A DNA stretch of 64,000 nt. It comes from CAZKWG01 sp964615375. GTDB taxonomy: Bacteria > Myxococcota_A > UBA796 > CAZKWG01. The stretch lies in the NCBI GenBank assembly GCA_964615375.1, contig CAZTOW010000025.1:1-64000 (forward strand). The letters are read 5' to 3'. The notes below the pieces were generated by a model that was given only the letters and a program-made list of their open reading frames with translations, did no database searches and was not told the origin of the DNA. Positions 1 to 9,082 of the stretch are shown piece by piece; the first letter of the stretch is position 1, and each line of letters begins with the position of its first letter. The position numbers were made by a program, and so were the translations under genes.

Positions 1-1
1 G

Positions 2-55
2 ACCCTCATGAAGAACTTCATCTCCTGGCGCGCAGGGGCACGGGCGGCGCGCTAA
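2..55 (+). CDS. C-terminal tail of an upstream gene (partial)
   Basis: An open frame enters from the left edge and ends at TAA (53-55) after 17 codons (TLMKNFISWRAGARAAR). The stop codon overlaps the AAGGAG ribosome binding site of the next gene, the packing expected inside an operon. This suggests the upstream gene belongs to the same export operon, but too little is visible to name it. A chance open frame cannot be excluded. Confidence 0.4.
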   Translation, partial: TLMKNFISWRAGARAAR

Positions 56-65
56 GGAGATGACC

Positions 66-1382
66 ATGCCCCCGTTCGCGCTGCTGCTCGGCGTCGTCGC
101 GCGCGCCGAGCCCTCCCCCGAGCCCGCCGCGGAGCCGGTCGCCGAGACCGCGGAGGCGGAGCCTTCGCCCTACGAGATCCCGCTCGCCGAGATGAGCACG
201 CTGAGGGGATACGCCGAGCTTCGCGGCTCCTGGACCGACGCCGAGGGCACGCCCTGGACCCTCGTGGAGCGCCTGAGGCCCACCCTCAAGATCTCCCCGA
301 GCGAGCGCTTCAGCCTGGAGACCACGCTGGAGGCGAACCTGGAGCAGGGCCGCTACGCTCCCGCCGAGGCCGAGGCGCTGATCCGCGAGGAGGTCGGCGA
401 CGAGCTCTTCGACACCTTCCTGGAGCTCTACGGCTGCACGCTGGAGACCGAGCGGACCGTGGAGGGCCTGGAGGACGTGCTGAGCGTGGAGCGGCTCTTC
501 GTCGACCTGAACCTGCGCCGCGCCGACATTCGTGTCGGAAGACAGGCGCTCAACTGGGGATCGGCGTACATCTTCAATCCAACAGATGTGTTTTCTGAAG
601 TGATCGTCGCGGAGCCCTGGCGGGAGCGTCAGGGCGTGGACGCCGCGCGCGTGACCGTGCCCCTGGGCGAGCGGGCGCAGGTGGTGGGCGTGGCCGGCGT
701 CGAGGGCGTCCCCGAGGGCGAGCTGAGCGGGGCCCGCGGGGGACTGCGGGCCACCTGGCGCGGGGACCGGCTGGGCGCCTCGCTGGTGGGCTACACCGAC
801 GGGGATCGCAGCTTCGGCGGCGTGGACATCAAGGGCGATCTGGGCGTCGGCTGGTGGCTGGAGGGGGGCTACGACGGGGACCTGCGGGCCTCCCTCGGCG
901 CGGACTACTCCTTCCCCGTGCTGGACGTGCTCTACGTGGCCGCGCAGGTGAGCTGGGACGGCTCGGGCTCGTCGCCGGAGGACTACGACTGGACCAGCCT
1001 GTCCGGCTCGACGGACCTGGGCACCTGCGAGGACGCGCCCGAGGGCACGCCGCTGGCCGAGCTCGGGCAGGAGGGCGAGGCCGAGGCGCGGAGCACGATG
1101 GGCCGCCTCTACGCGGTCGGGATGCTCAACTGGACGCTCACGGAGAGCTGGTCGGTGGGCGCCACCACGCTCTGGAACCTGGAGGATGGGACCGGCCTGC
1201 TCTTCCCCACGGGCGCGGTCAAGATCGGCGGTCGGACCTCGGTGAACGCCGGGGTCCAGATGCTGCTGGGCGAGGACGGCGAGTTCCGCCCGCCCGCCGA
1301 GGCCCTGGACACGGGTCTGGTGGACCTCTCCCCCCTGATGCCGCGTTGGACGGCCCTCGCCTGGGCCCGCTACAGCCTCTGA
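66..1382 (+). CDS. Putative outer-membrane beta-barrel protein (DUF1302-like)
   Basis: A protein of 438 residues with a short signal peptide (hydrophobic stretch, likely cleavage after A-R-A near residue 14) and a Pro/Glu-rich linker. The body alternates polar and hydrophobic residues and ends in an aromatic-rich terminus (ARYSL), as beta-barrel proteins do. Around residues 155-180 there is a motif of the type GRQ-x-x-NWG followed by NPTDVFSE, like that of DUF1302-type barrels found beside lipid or lipoprotein exporters. ATG 66 is preferred over ATG 60 because AAGGAG (54-59) lies six bases before it. It is first in a tight operon with an ABC transporter and a LolA-like protein, so it is probably the outer-membrane partner of that exporter. 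The codons for the NPTDVFSE region are unusually AT-rich. Barrel assignment is inference; the DUF1302 link is tentative. Confidence 0.6.
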   Translation: MPPFALLLGVVARAEPSPEPAAEPVAETAEAEPSPYEIPLAEMSTLRGYAELRGSWTDAEGTPWTLVERLRPTLKISPSERFSLETTLEANLEQGRYAPAEAEALIREEVGDELFDTFLELYGCTLETERTVEGLEDVLSVERLFVDLNLRRADIRVGRQALNWGSAYIFNPTDVFSEVIVAEPWRERQGVDAARVTVPLGERAQVVGVAGVEGVPEGELSGARGGLRATWRGDRLGASLVGYTDGDRSFGGVDIKGDLGVGWWLEGGYDGDLRASLGADYSFPVLDVLYVAAQVSWDGSGSSPEDYDWTSLSGSTDLGTCEDAPEGTPLAELGQEGEAEARSTMGRLYAVGMLNWTLTESWSVGATTLWNLEDGTGLLFPTGAVKIGGRTSVNAGVQMLLGEDGEFRPPAEALDTGLVDLSPLMPRWTALAWARYSL

Positions 1383-1396
1383 CGCCTGGAGCACGC

Positions 1397-2085
<689 letters not shown>

Positions 2086-2089
<4 letters not shown>

Positions 2090-3309
2090 GCATGCTGCTC
2101 AGCCTCGCCTTCCGGAACCTCACGCGGAACCTGAGGCGCACCCTCCTGAGCTCGCTCTCGGTCATGGCCGGCGTGGCGGTGCTCATCCTCGGCCACGGCT
2201 TCATCGAGGGCCTGGACGAGAACGTGATCCGGGCCCAGGAGGACGCGCTCTCCGGTCATGTCCTGCTGCAGCCCGAGGGCTACCCTGAGGACGGGATGAC
2301 GCTCCCGCTCGACGCCTCGCGCCCCATCGACGCCGAGCTGCAGGCGCGGCTGGCGGACGAGCGGGTGGAGACCTGGGCGCCGCGTCTCTGGAGCTTCGCC
2401 CGCCTGGTCTCGGGCAGCGACAGCCTGCGGGCCAAGGTGCTGGCCTATGACCCGGAGCGCGACCCGGCCGTGTTCTCGCGGGAGGACTGGAGCGTGGACG
2501 GCGCCTGGCCCGCGCCCCAGGGTGAGGTCGCGCTGGGGTCGGGGCTCGCGCGCATCCTGGACATCCAGGTGGGCGAGATCGTCTCGCTGGAGCTGCGCAC
2601 CCGCGCCGGCGCGATCAACGCGCTCCAGATGAACGTCTCGGGGCTCGTCTCCGCCCGAAACGGCGCCCTGGACAACATCGCCGTGTGGATCCCCTTCTCC
2701 GCGGCGGACGATCTCCTGCGCTCGGAGGGGGCGCGGAGCCACGTCGCGGTGCGCCTCGAGCGCGGGCGACGGGGAGCGGAGGAGGCGAAGGGCTGGCTCC
2801 CGCCCGCGGGCTGGCGCGCGCAGACCGCCACCGAGGCGGTGGCCGACATCCTGGCCATCAACAACTTCCGGCGCACGGCGATCTCGCTCATCGTCTCGAT
2901 CCTCATGCTGATCGCGTTCACCGGCATCGCCAGCACGGTGGTCATGGCCACCTACGAGCGCGTCCGGGAGATCGGCACGCTCCGGGCCATGGGGATGGGC
3001 CCCTGGGCGATCCGCGGCCTCTTCCTGCTGGAGGGGCTGGCGATGGGCTCGGTAGCGGCCTCGGTGGGGGCGCTCATCGGCGGCGCCCTGGTGGCCTGGT
3101 ACGCGAAGGAGGGCATCGATCTGACCAGCCTGGACAGCGCGACGGCCAACAGCGAGATCTCCTTCAACACCATCCTCTACCTGAGCTTCTCCTGGGAGCG
3201 CGTCCTGCGCGCGCTGGCCTTCGGGGGAGCCGTGGCGGTGGTCGCCAGCATCTACCCGGCCCACCGGGCCGCGACGCTCAACCCCGCGGACGCCGTGAGG
3301 GCCGAATGA
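2086..3309 (+). CDS. ABC transporter permease, FtsX/MacB-like (first of two)
   Basis: A 407-residue membrane protein with the type VII ABC layout: an N-terminal membrane segment (residues about 20-40) after the RNLTRNLRRT basic stretch, a large periplasmic domain (about 45-255), then three C-terminal segments (about 265-290, 310-340, 365-390). The family signature ATYERVREIGTLRAMG is visible near residue 290. It starts inside the end of the ATPase gene and its own stop overlaps the next permease ATG (3306-3309). The two permeases probably form a LolC/LolE-like heterodimer. The substrate is not shown by the sequence. Confidence 0.87.
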
Positions 3310-4583
3310 TCCTGGTCCTTCAGCTCGCGCTACGCAACGCCTTCCGCAACCGGATGCTCTCCGCGCTGACCGCGGGGGCCGTGCTGGCCGGCACCGCCCT
3401 GCTCACGGTAGGGCTCTCGTGGATCAACGGCGTGTTCTCGGACTTCATCAAGGCCGGGACCCAGCTCACCGGTCACGTCCGCGTGGTCAACACGGCCTAC
3501 CCGCAGCGCGAGGCGCTCTCGGCCCTCTACCTGAACATCCCCACCAGCGCCCCGGCTGAGGAGAAGCTCCGCGCGCTGCCCGGCGTCAAGGGCGTCTACC
3601 CGCGCATCCAGTCGGGCGTGACCGCCAGCTCGGAGGGGGACGTCATCGGCGAGACCTTCGGCATGGTGGTGGGCGCGCCCATCGCCTACTTCGACGAGAT
3701 CATGGACCTGGACGCCCGGCTCGCCGAGGGGCGCTTCTTCTCGCCGGATCCCGCGGTGGCCGCCGAGGAGGCCATCATCGGCAAGACCCTGGCCCAGCAG
3801 ATGGGCGCAAAGGTCGGCCAGGAGGCCATCTTCGTGGGCCAGACCCAGGACGGCTCGATCTCGCCGATCAAGGTCCTGGTCGTGGGCGTGGTGGACTCGG
3901 GCAACGGCCTCTTCGACCGCCAGGTCTACGTCCACCTGGACAAGGCCCGATGGCTGGCCGACATCCCCGACGGCGCGCTGGAGCTGCTGGTCTACGGGGA
4001 GAGCTCGGCGCGGGCGCTCCAGCTCGAGGAGCAGGTTCGCGGCGCGCTCTCCGGGATGGAGGAGCAGAGCGGGCTCGCCGCGGGTCAGCTGGACTCGCAG
4101 GCCTGGATGGAGCGCGAGCCCTGGGCGACCATGCTCACCATCATCAGCGCGGTCTCCTCGGTGATCTCGGGGATCTTCGTGTTCATCGCCGGCATGGTGG
4201 TGCTGAACCTCATGCTGATGAGCGTGCTGCGGCGCACGGGCGAGATCGGCGTGCTGCGCGCGCTCGGCCTGCGGGCCCCCGGCGTGATCGCGCTCTTCGT
4301 CATCGAGGGCCTGCTCATCGCGACCGTCGGCGGCGCGCTGGGCGTGGTCACGGGCAGCCTCGCGGGCATGTACCTGGAGACGCATGGACTGGACCTGGGC
4401 ACTGCGGTGTCCAAGATGCCAGACACGGTCCCCTTCAACCGCATCTTCCGCGCCGACTGGACCCCCGGCGTCGCCCTCAGCGCGTTCGGGCTCGGGCTGC
4501 TCATGGCCCTGGTCGGCTCCGCCTCCCCCGCCATCCGCGCCGCGCGCATCCAGCCCGTCGAGGCCATGCGCGCCAGGAGATGA
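3306..4583 (+). CDS. ABC transporter permease, FtsX/MacB-like (second of two)
   Basis: A 425-residue protein, paralogous to the preceding permease: N-terminal membrane helix (about 20-40), long periplasmic domain (about 50-275), three C-terminal helices, and the FtsX motif LRRTGEIGVLRALGLR. The periplasmic domain differs from that of its partner, as in LolC versus LolE. It overlaps the upstream permease by four bases and is followed one base after its stop by the LolA-like gene. The start ATG 3306 gives RNAFRNRML just before the first helix, matching the partner's RNLTRNLRRT. Confidence 0.87.
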   Translation: MILVLQLALRNAFRNRMLSALTAGAVLAGTALLTVGLSWINGVFSDFIKAGTQLTGHVRVVNTAYPQREALSALYLNIPTSAPAEEKLRALPGVKGVYPRIQSGVTASSEGDVIGETFGMVVGAPIAYFDEIMDLDARLAEGRFFSPDPAVAAEEAIIGKTLAQQMGAKVGQEAIFVGQTQDGSISPIKVLVVGVVDSGNGLFDRQVYVHLDKARWLADIPDGALELLVYGESSARALQLEEQVRGALSGMEEQSGLAAGQLDSQAWMEREPWATMLTIISAVSSVISGIFVFIAGMVVLNLMLMSVLRRTGEIGVLRALGLRAPGVIALFVIEGLLIATVGGALGVVTGSLAGMYLETHGLDLGTAVSKMPDTVPFNRIFRADWTPGVALSAFGLGLLMALVGSASPAIRAARIQPVEAMRARR

Positions 4584-4584
4584 G

Positions 4585-5361
4585 ATGACCCGTCGAAGCC
4601 TGCTCCTCGGCGCCCTGCTCCTGCTGGGCTCGCCCGCGATCTCCCCCCTCGGCTCCAGCGAGGCGCGGGCCGGCGACACCCTGCCCTCCGTGGACGAGCT
4701 GCTGGGGCGCCTGGACGCGAACATGACCTTCGACACGCGCACGTCGGAGATGACCATGACGGTCACGAAGGCCGGGCGCGCCAAGACCTACCAGATGCGC
4801 TCCTACGGCCGCGGCGCCGACGAGGCGGCCATCGAATTCCTCGCCCCCGCCCGCGACGCTGGCACCCGCATGCTCAAGAAGGGCGGAGAGCTGTGGATGT
4901 ACCTGCCCTCCGTAGAGAAGACCCAGCGCATCTCCGGCCACATGCTCAGGCAGGGCATGATGGGCTCAGACTTCTCCTATGAGGATCTGATGGAGGCCTC
5001 CGACTGGCGCACGAAGTACAAGGGCGCCATCACGGCGGAGGAGCCCATCGACGGCGCCCCCTGCTACAAGGTCGAGCTGAACGCCCTGAGCCCGGACGTG
5101 AGCTACCCGAAGCGCGTGGTGTGGGTGGACAAGGCCCAGCTCGTGCCGCGTCGGCAGGAGCTCTACGCGCTCTCCGGGATGCTGCTCAAGGTCATCAGCA
5201 TGACCGAGGTCAAGACCTACGGGACCCGTCAGTTCCCCACGCGCGTCACGGCCGAGGACAAGCTCCAGCAGGGCTCGAAGACCGAGGTGACGTTCACGAA
5301 GCTCGAGTTCTCCGTGAAGCTGGAGGAGGAGGTCTTCTCGCTTCGCTGGCTGGAGCGCTGA
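4585..5361 (+). CDS. Outer membrane lipoprotein-sorting protein (LolA-like fold)
   Basis: A 258-residue secreted protein with an N-terminal twin-arginine and a hydrophobic signal (MTRRSLLLGALLLLG) and probable cleavage after A-R-A near residue 31. The rest fits the LolA-like family usually annotated as outer membrane lipoprotein-sorting protein: repeated beta-strands with patterns such as YQMRSYGRGADEAAIEF, and KGGELWMYLPSVEKTQRISGHM. Members carry lipids or lipoproteins through the periplasm and often sit beside FtsX-like permeases, as here. The RBS AGGAGA lies within the end of the permease gene. The genuine cargo is unknown. Confidence 0.85.
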   Translation: MTRRSLLLGALLLLGSPAISPLGSSEARAGDTLPSVDELLGRLDANMTFDTRTSEMTMTVTKAGRAKTYQMRSYGRGADEAAIEFLAPARDAGTRMLKKGGELWMYLPSVEKTQRISGHMLRQGMMGSDFSYEDLMEASDWRTKYKGAITAEEPIDGAPCYKVELNALSPDVSYPKRVVWVDKAQLVPRRQELYALSGMLLKVISMTEVKTYGTRQFPTRVTAEDKLQQGSKTEVTFTKLEFSVKLEEEVFSLRWLER

Positions 5362-5363
5362 GG

Positions 5364-6035
5364 GTGTGCGCGAGGTACTCGCTCATCACGCCGCCGGCGG
5401 AGATCGCGAACCTGTTCGAGGCGCGCTGGAAGGACCATGAGCCCCCGGTCCGTTACAACATCGCGCCCTCTCAAAACGTACCTGTTGTACTCCAGGAGGG
5501 CTCGGAGCGGCTGATCGTACCGATGCGATGGGGATTTCTACCCTCCTGGGTGCGCGAATCAAACAAATCCGTTGTAAACGCGCGCTCGGAGACCGCCCTG
5601 GAGAAGCCCTTCTTCAAGAGCGCCATGAAGCTCAGGCGATGCCTCATGCCCCTCGACGGCTTCTACGAGTGGCGCACGGAGGCCGACGGCAAGCAGCCCT
5701 GCCTCTTCCGGCGGCCGGACGGGGCGCCCTTCGCCTTCGCCGCGATCTGGGAGCGCTGGAGCGACCCCGAGCGCGGGCCGGTGGACACGGTGGCCCTGCT
5801 GACCACGCGGCCGAACGCGCTGGCGTCCACGGTCCACGACCGCATGCCCGCGCTCTTCCTGGACCGCTCGGGCTGGGACCCCTGGCTGGACCCGCGCACG
5901 CCCCCCGACCAGGCCGCGGCGCTGCTGGGCCCCCTGCCCGAGGACGCGCTGCGGATCCAGCTGGTGAGCCGTCGGCTGAACAACCCGCGCACCGAGGGCC
6001 CGGAGCTCTGGCGCGCCCCCGAGGCCGTGGCCTGA
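5364..6035 (+). CDS. SRAP family abasic-site DNA-protein crosslinking protein (YedK/HMCES-like)
   Basis: Start GTG 5364 is chosen because it places Cys at position 2 (MCARYS), the residue that bonds to abasic sites after Met removal in this family. Other family landmarks are visible: RYNIAPSQ, RWGFLPSW, VNARSET, the GFYEW glutamate and HDRMP histidine. The protein (223 residues) is expected to shield abasic sites in single-stranded DNA. It begins two bases after the LolA-like gene, which may reflect packing rather than shared function. Two stretches encoding the active-site motifs (5450-5515 and 5525-5590) use AT-rich, otherwise rare codons. Confidence 0.93.
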   Translation: MCARYSLITPPAEIANLFEARWKDHEPPVRYNIAPSQNVPVVLQEGSERLIVPMRWGFLPSWVRESNKSVVNARSETALEKPFFKSAMKLRRCLMPLDGFYEWRTEADGKQPCLFRRPDGAPFAFAAIWERWSDPERGPVDTVALLTTRPNALASTVHDRMPALFLDRSGWDPWLDPRTPPDQAAALLGPLPEDALRIQLVSRRLNNPRTEGPELWRAPEAVA

Positions 6036-6050
6036 GGCTCCAAGTCCGCC

Positions 6051-7304
6051 CTACAGACCGGCCTCGCCCGAGCGCAGGCCCCAGGCCAGCAGCGCGAGGA
6101 GCTGGCCCACGGGCATCTGGCTCACGAAGGCGCGGGCGCGGCCCAGCTCAGGCTGGCTGAGGACGACCACCCCGAGATCGCCCTCCTGCCAGGCCATGAG
6201 GCGCGCCCCCTCCACCACCCAGCTCTCGTCGGGCTCGCCGAGATCGGGCACCGTGGGCAGGCTGGTGACGCTCACCAGGCGCCCGTCCAGGCTGTAGAGG
6301 GCCGAGGCGCCCAGCCCTCCCGCCGGGGCGGGCGCTCCCCCCTTGAGCCGCAGGCGCAGCGCGCTCCCGTCCAGCACCTGGGCCCCCGCGGGCGGCACCC
6401 CCCGCTCCCGCAGCGCCGCCTCCAGCTCCACCGGCTCGTCCGCGGCGATGAACCCGGGGGCCCGCCCGACCACCGCCTGGTGCGCCGTGACCATCGCCGC
6501 TGGCGGTCGATGGTGCGTGAGCAGGAAGGGGGCGAGCGCGAAGGCTCCCAGCAGCCCGAGCGCGATCCCGCCCCAGGCGCCGAGCGCGTCCACCACCCGC
6601 GCAGGGCGCGTCTCCGGGGCGGCCCGCGCCGTGGGGACCTCCTGGTGGAGCACGGCCCGGCAGCGCTCCCGCGCCTCGTAGAGGGCGTCCACCAGCGCGT
6701 CCAGGGCCGGATCGGCCTCCACCGCCCCGCGCACCCGCTCGGTCTGGGCGGCGTCCAGATCGTCGGCCAGCAGGTCGGGCAGCAGCGGGAGCTCCCGCGA
6801 CCAGGCCCGCGCGTCCACGCTCCCCAGCGGCACGAAGCGCCACAGGGCCGCGCTCCGGGCGTGCCGCACGGAGGGCTCGGGGACGCCCGTGGCGTGGGCC
6901 AGCGCGTCCGCGGGGCACTCGAAGAAGAGGTCCAGCAGGAACACGAGCCGTGTGGCCGGCGGGATCGTCGGGATCGTGGCCGCGATCTCCTCGGCGGGGA
7001 TCGCGCGCTGCGCGTAGCGGAGGCTGAAGCCCTCGGCGTCCGGCTGCGGAAGGTCCAGTCGGCTCGCGATCAGGCGGCAGAGCAGGCCCGCGAGCTGACA
7101 GCACAGCGGCGTGTTCGCGCTCCACCCGCGCGTGTCGTCCCGAAGCGAGCGCCACATCGCCTGCACCAGGCTCTGCGCCTCGCGCTCCGAGCCCGTCATC
7201 GCGCAGCTCACCGACCACACCGCGTCGCGCCACTGCTCCTGCAGGCTCGTCAGCGCCTCGCGCTCACCGCGGCGCAATCGCGCGATGAGACGAGCATCCT
7301 GCAT
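6051..7304 (-). CDS. ECF sigma-like protein fused to a transmembrane anti-sigma-like region
   Basis: A 417-residue protein. Residues about 1-75 look like sigma70 region 2 (DARLIARLRRGEREAL, then the AQSLVQAMWRSL helix). Residues about 85-150 look like region 4, with a helix-turn-helix of the type ADALAHATGVPEPSVRHARSAALWRF. Next come an Asp/Glu/Ala-rich helical segment (about 165-215) resembling an anti-sigma N-terminal domain but lacking zinc-binding Cys/His, one membrane helix (GIALGLLGAFALAPFLL, about 240-260), and a C-terminal domain of about 150 residues. Start ATG 7304 is chosen; TTG 7322 is possible. The interpretation is a membrane-tethered regulator containing sigma and anti-sigma-like parts; the sigma part may be degenerate. 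It is transcribed away from the peptidase gene at 7448. Confidence 0.62.
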   Translation of the reverse strand: MQDARLIARLRRGEREALTSLQEQWRDAVWSVSCAMTGSEREAQSLVQAMWRSLRDDTRGWSANTPLCCQLAGLLCRLIASRLDLPQPDAEGFSLRYAQRAIPAEEIAATIPTIPPATRLVFLLDLFFECPADALAHATGVPEPSVRHARSAALWRFVPLGSVDARAWSRELPLLPDLLADDLDAAQTERVRGAVEADPALDALVDALYEARERCRAVLHQEVPTARAAPETRPARVVDALGAWGGIALGLLGAFALAPFLLTHHRPPAAMVTAHQAVVGRAPGFIAADEPVELEAALRERGVPPAGAQVLDGSALRLRLKGGAPAPAGGLGASALYSLDGRLVSVTSLPTVPDLGEPDESWVVEGARLMAWQEGDLGVVVLSQPELGRARAFVSQMPVGQLLALLAWGLRSGEAGL

Positions 7305-7393
7305 GGAGATGGCATAGGACAAGCCTGACCCCGTGAGAGACGCGCCCGGCGAGGAGGCTCGCCGCGCTCGCCGCCACGGCCTGCCACGCCAGT

Positions 7394-7408
7394 GATAGGG
7401 TCTCTATC
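7394..7408. promoter_or_regulatory. Dyad GATAG-N5-CTATC between divergent genes
   Basis: Perfect 5-bp arms (7394-7398 and 7404-7408) flank five bases midway in the 143-base region between the sigma/anti-sigma-like gene and the divergent peptidase gene. It may be an operator or part of overlapping -10 boxes (TATCCT at 7405-7410). The short arms make this tentative. Confidence 0.25.
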
Positions 7409-7447
7409 CTGTCTGAGCCATTGTCCACTCCCATTCGGAGCGTCGCG

Positions 7448-9082
7448 ATGGGTCCCTGGACCTTCCTCCTCTTCGTCGCCTGCACCCCGCAGCGCGATCC
7501 CCTCGAAGCCCTGGACCAGCGCTACACGAACATCGCGCTCGAGCTGGCCTCGGCGGATCGGGACACCGCGCGCAACGTCCACAACCAGGAGGCGCGCGGA
7601 CGCAAGGCGAAGGCCGAGGAGGCGCGCGTCGCCTTCTTCCGGGATCCAGCCGTGCAGGACGTCATCGAGGAGGCCCGCACCGGCCCCGCCGAGGCCGTCG
7701 ATCGCGTCAAGGCCGACGCCTACTGGCGCCACATGGTCACCGCGCGCCCCTGGTCCGCCGAGGAGAAGCAGCGCGAGACCCAGATCCTCGGCGAGCTGGA
7801 GGAGGCCGCCTCGGCCGAGGCGAGCTGGCGCAGCCCCGACGGGGCCGTGGTGGTGGACCTCACCCAGGGCTGGGGAGACGCCAGCCGCGCCGCCGACCCC
7901 CTCTCCCAGGACCTGCGGGACGAGCTCGCCGTGGCCTGGGTGAGCCAGCGCGCGCAGGGCGTGGGCGATGACCTCCAGGACCTCGTGCGCCTGCGCAACG
8001 AGGTGGCCCGGCGCGAGGGCTTCGACAACTACTGGGAGCTCTCGCTGGCCAGCCAGGGCATCTCGCCCGAGGACGTGGACGCCATCGTCGCCGAGCTGAC
8101 CGAGGTGGTCGTCCCCATCAACCAGCGCGACCGCGCCGCCCTGGAGAGCGCCGCCGCCACCACCGGGCTCCCGCTGACCTGGGCCAACCTGCCCCTCATC
8201 CGCCGCACCGCCGGGCTGGAGACGGGCCGCGACTCCGCCGACGCCTTCTTCGACGCCGACAAGGCCGAGGAGCGCGTGATCACCGCGCTCAACGACATGG
8301 GCATCCCCACCACCGGCTGGCAGGTCTACTCCGGCCCCAGCCGCTATGTGCGCCAGGGCGTCTACGGCTTCCCCATCGACCCGCCCGAGGAGGTGGCCAT
8401 CGTCGTCTCCCAGGACCGGCGCTGGAGCATGTGGCAGTACGAGGCCATGGCCCACGAGGGCGGGCACGCCGTGTGGTGGCGCGCGCTCAGCGAGGAGGCC
8501 CGCACCAGCCCCGTGCTGTGGGAGCCCCCCTCCCCCTGGTTCGAGGGCTTCGCCTCCTTCTTCGAGCGCCTGGTCTACGAGCCCTCCTTCAGCGCCCGCT
8601 ACGTGACCGAGCTCCCCGAGGCCGAGCGCGCCGCGCTCGCCACCTGGCGGCGCTCCCACATGGCCTCCTGGATCACCGATAGCATCGTCGACACCCTGGC
8701 CGAGCGCCGGCTCTACGAGGACCCCACCAACCTCGCCGCCGTCGCCCGCACCGCCGCCGAGGCCCGCGCGCGCCTGACCGGCCTGCCCAACCCGCCCGAG
8801 CCGGAGGCCGGCGGGGTCTACGACGCCTCGCTCATCTCGAACATCCTGTGGAACTACCCGGCCTACGCCCAGAACTACCTGTTCGCCTACATGACCGAGG
8901 CCTGGATGCACGAGGCCGTGCGCAAGGAGGTCGGCGATCCGGTGGGCAACCCGAAGGTCGGCCCGCTCCTCTTCGAGAAGCTGGTGCGCGCCCCGGTCAC
9001 CTCGAGCTTCCCCGAGCGGCTCTCCGCCATGCTCCCCGGCGACCGCACCGCCCCGCTGAAGCACTACTTGGAAGGCCAGTAG
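7448..9082 (+). CDS. M2/M3-like zinc metallopeptidase lipoprotein
   Basis: Start ATG 7448 is chosen because it yields a short lipoprotein signal (MGPWTFLLFVAC) with Cys at residue 11; the TTG at 7421 would add nine unlikely residues. The protein (544 residues) carries HEGGH (residues 336-340) and a candidate third zinc ligand Glu366 in WFEGFA, the spacing seen in angiotensin-converting-enzyme-like and oligopeptidase-like metallopeptidases. It is probably anchored in the periplasm or outer membrane and cleaves peptides. Its stop TAG abuts the stop of the convergent radical SAM gene with no base between. Family M2 versus M3 cannot be settled by eye. Confidence 0.8.
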   Translation: MGPWTFLLFVACTPQRDPLEALDQRYTNIALELASADRDTARNVHNQEARGRKAKAEEARVAFFRDPAVQDVIEEARTGPAEAVDRVKADAYWRHMVTARPWSAEEKQRETQILGELEEAASAEASWRSPDGAVVVDLTQGWGDASRAADPLSQDLRDELAVAWVSQRAQGVGDDLQDLVRLRNEVARREGFDNYWELSLASQGISPEDVDAIVAELTEVVVPINQRDRAALESAAATTGLPLTWANLPLIRRTAGLETGRDSADAFFDADKAEERVITALNDMGIPTTGWQVYSGPSRYVRQGVYGFPIDPPEEVAIVVSQDRRWSMWQYEAMAHEGGHAVWWRALSEEARTSPVLWEPPSPWFEGFASFFERLVYEPSFSARYVTELPEAERAALATWRRSHMASWITDSIVDTLAERRLYEDPTNLAAVARTAAEARARLTGLPNPPEPEAGGVYDASLISNILWNYPAYAQNYLFAYMTEAWMHEAVRKEVGDPVGNPKVGPLLFEKLVRAPVTSSFPERLSAMLPGDRTAPLKHYLEGQ

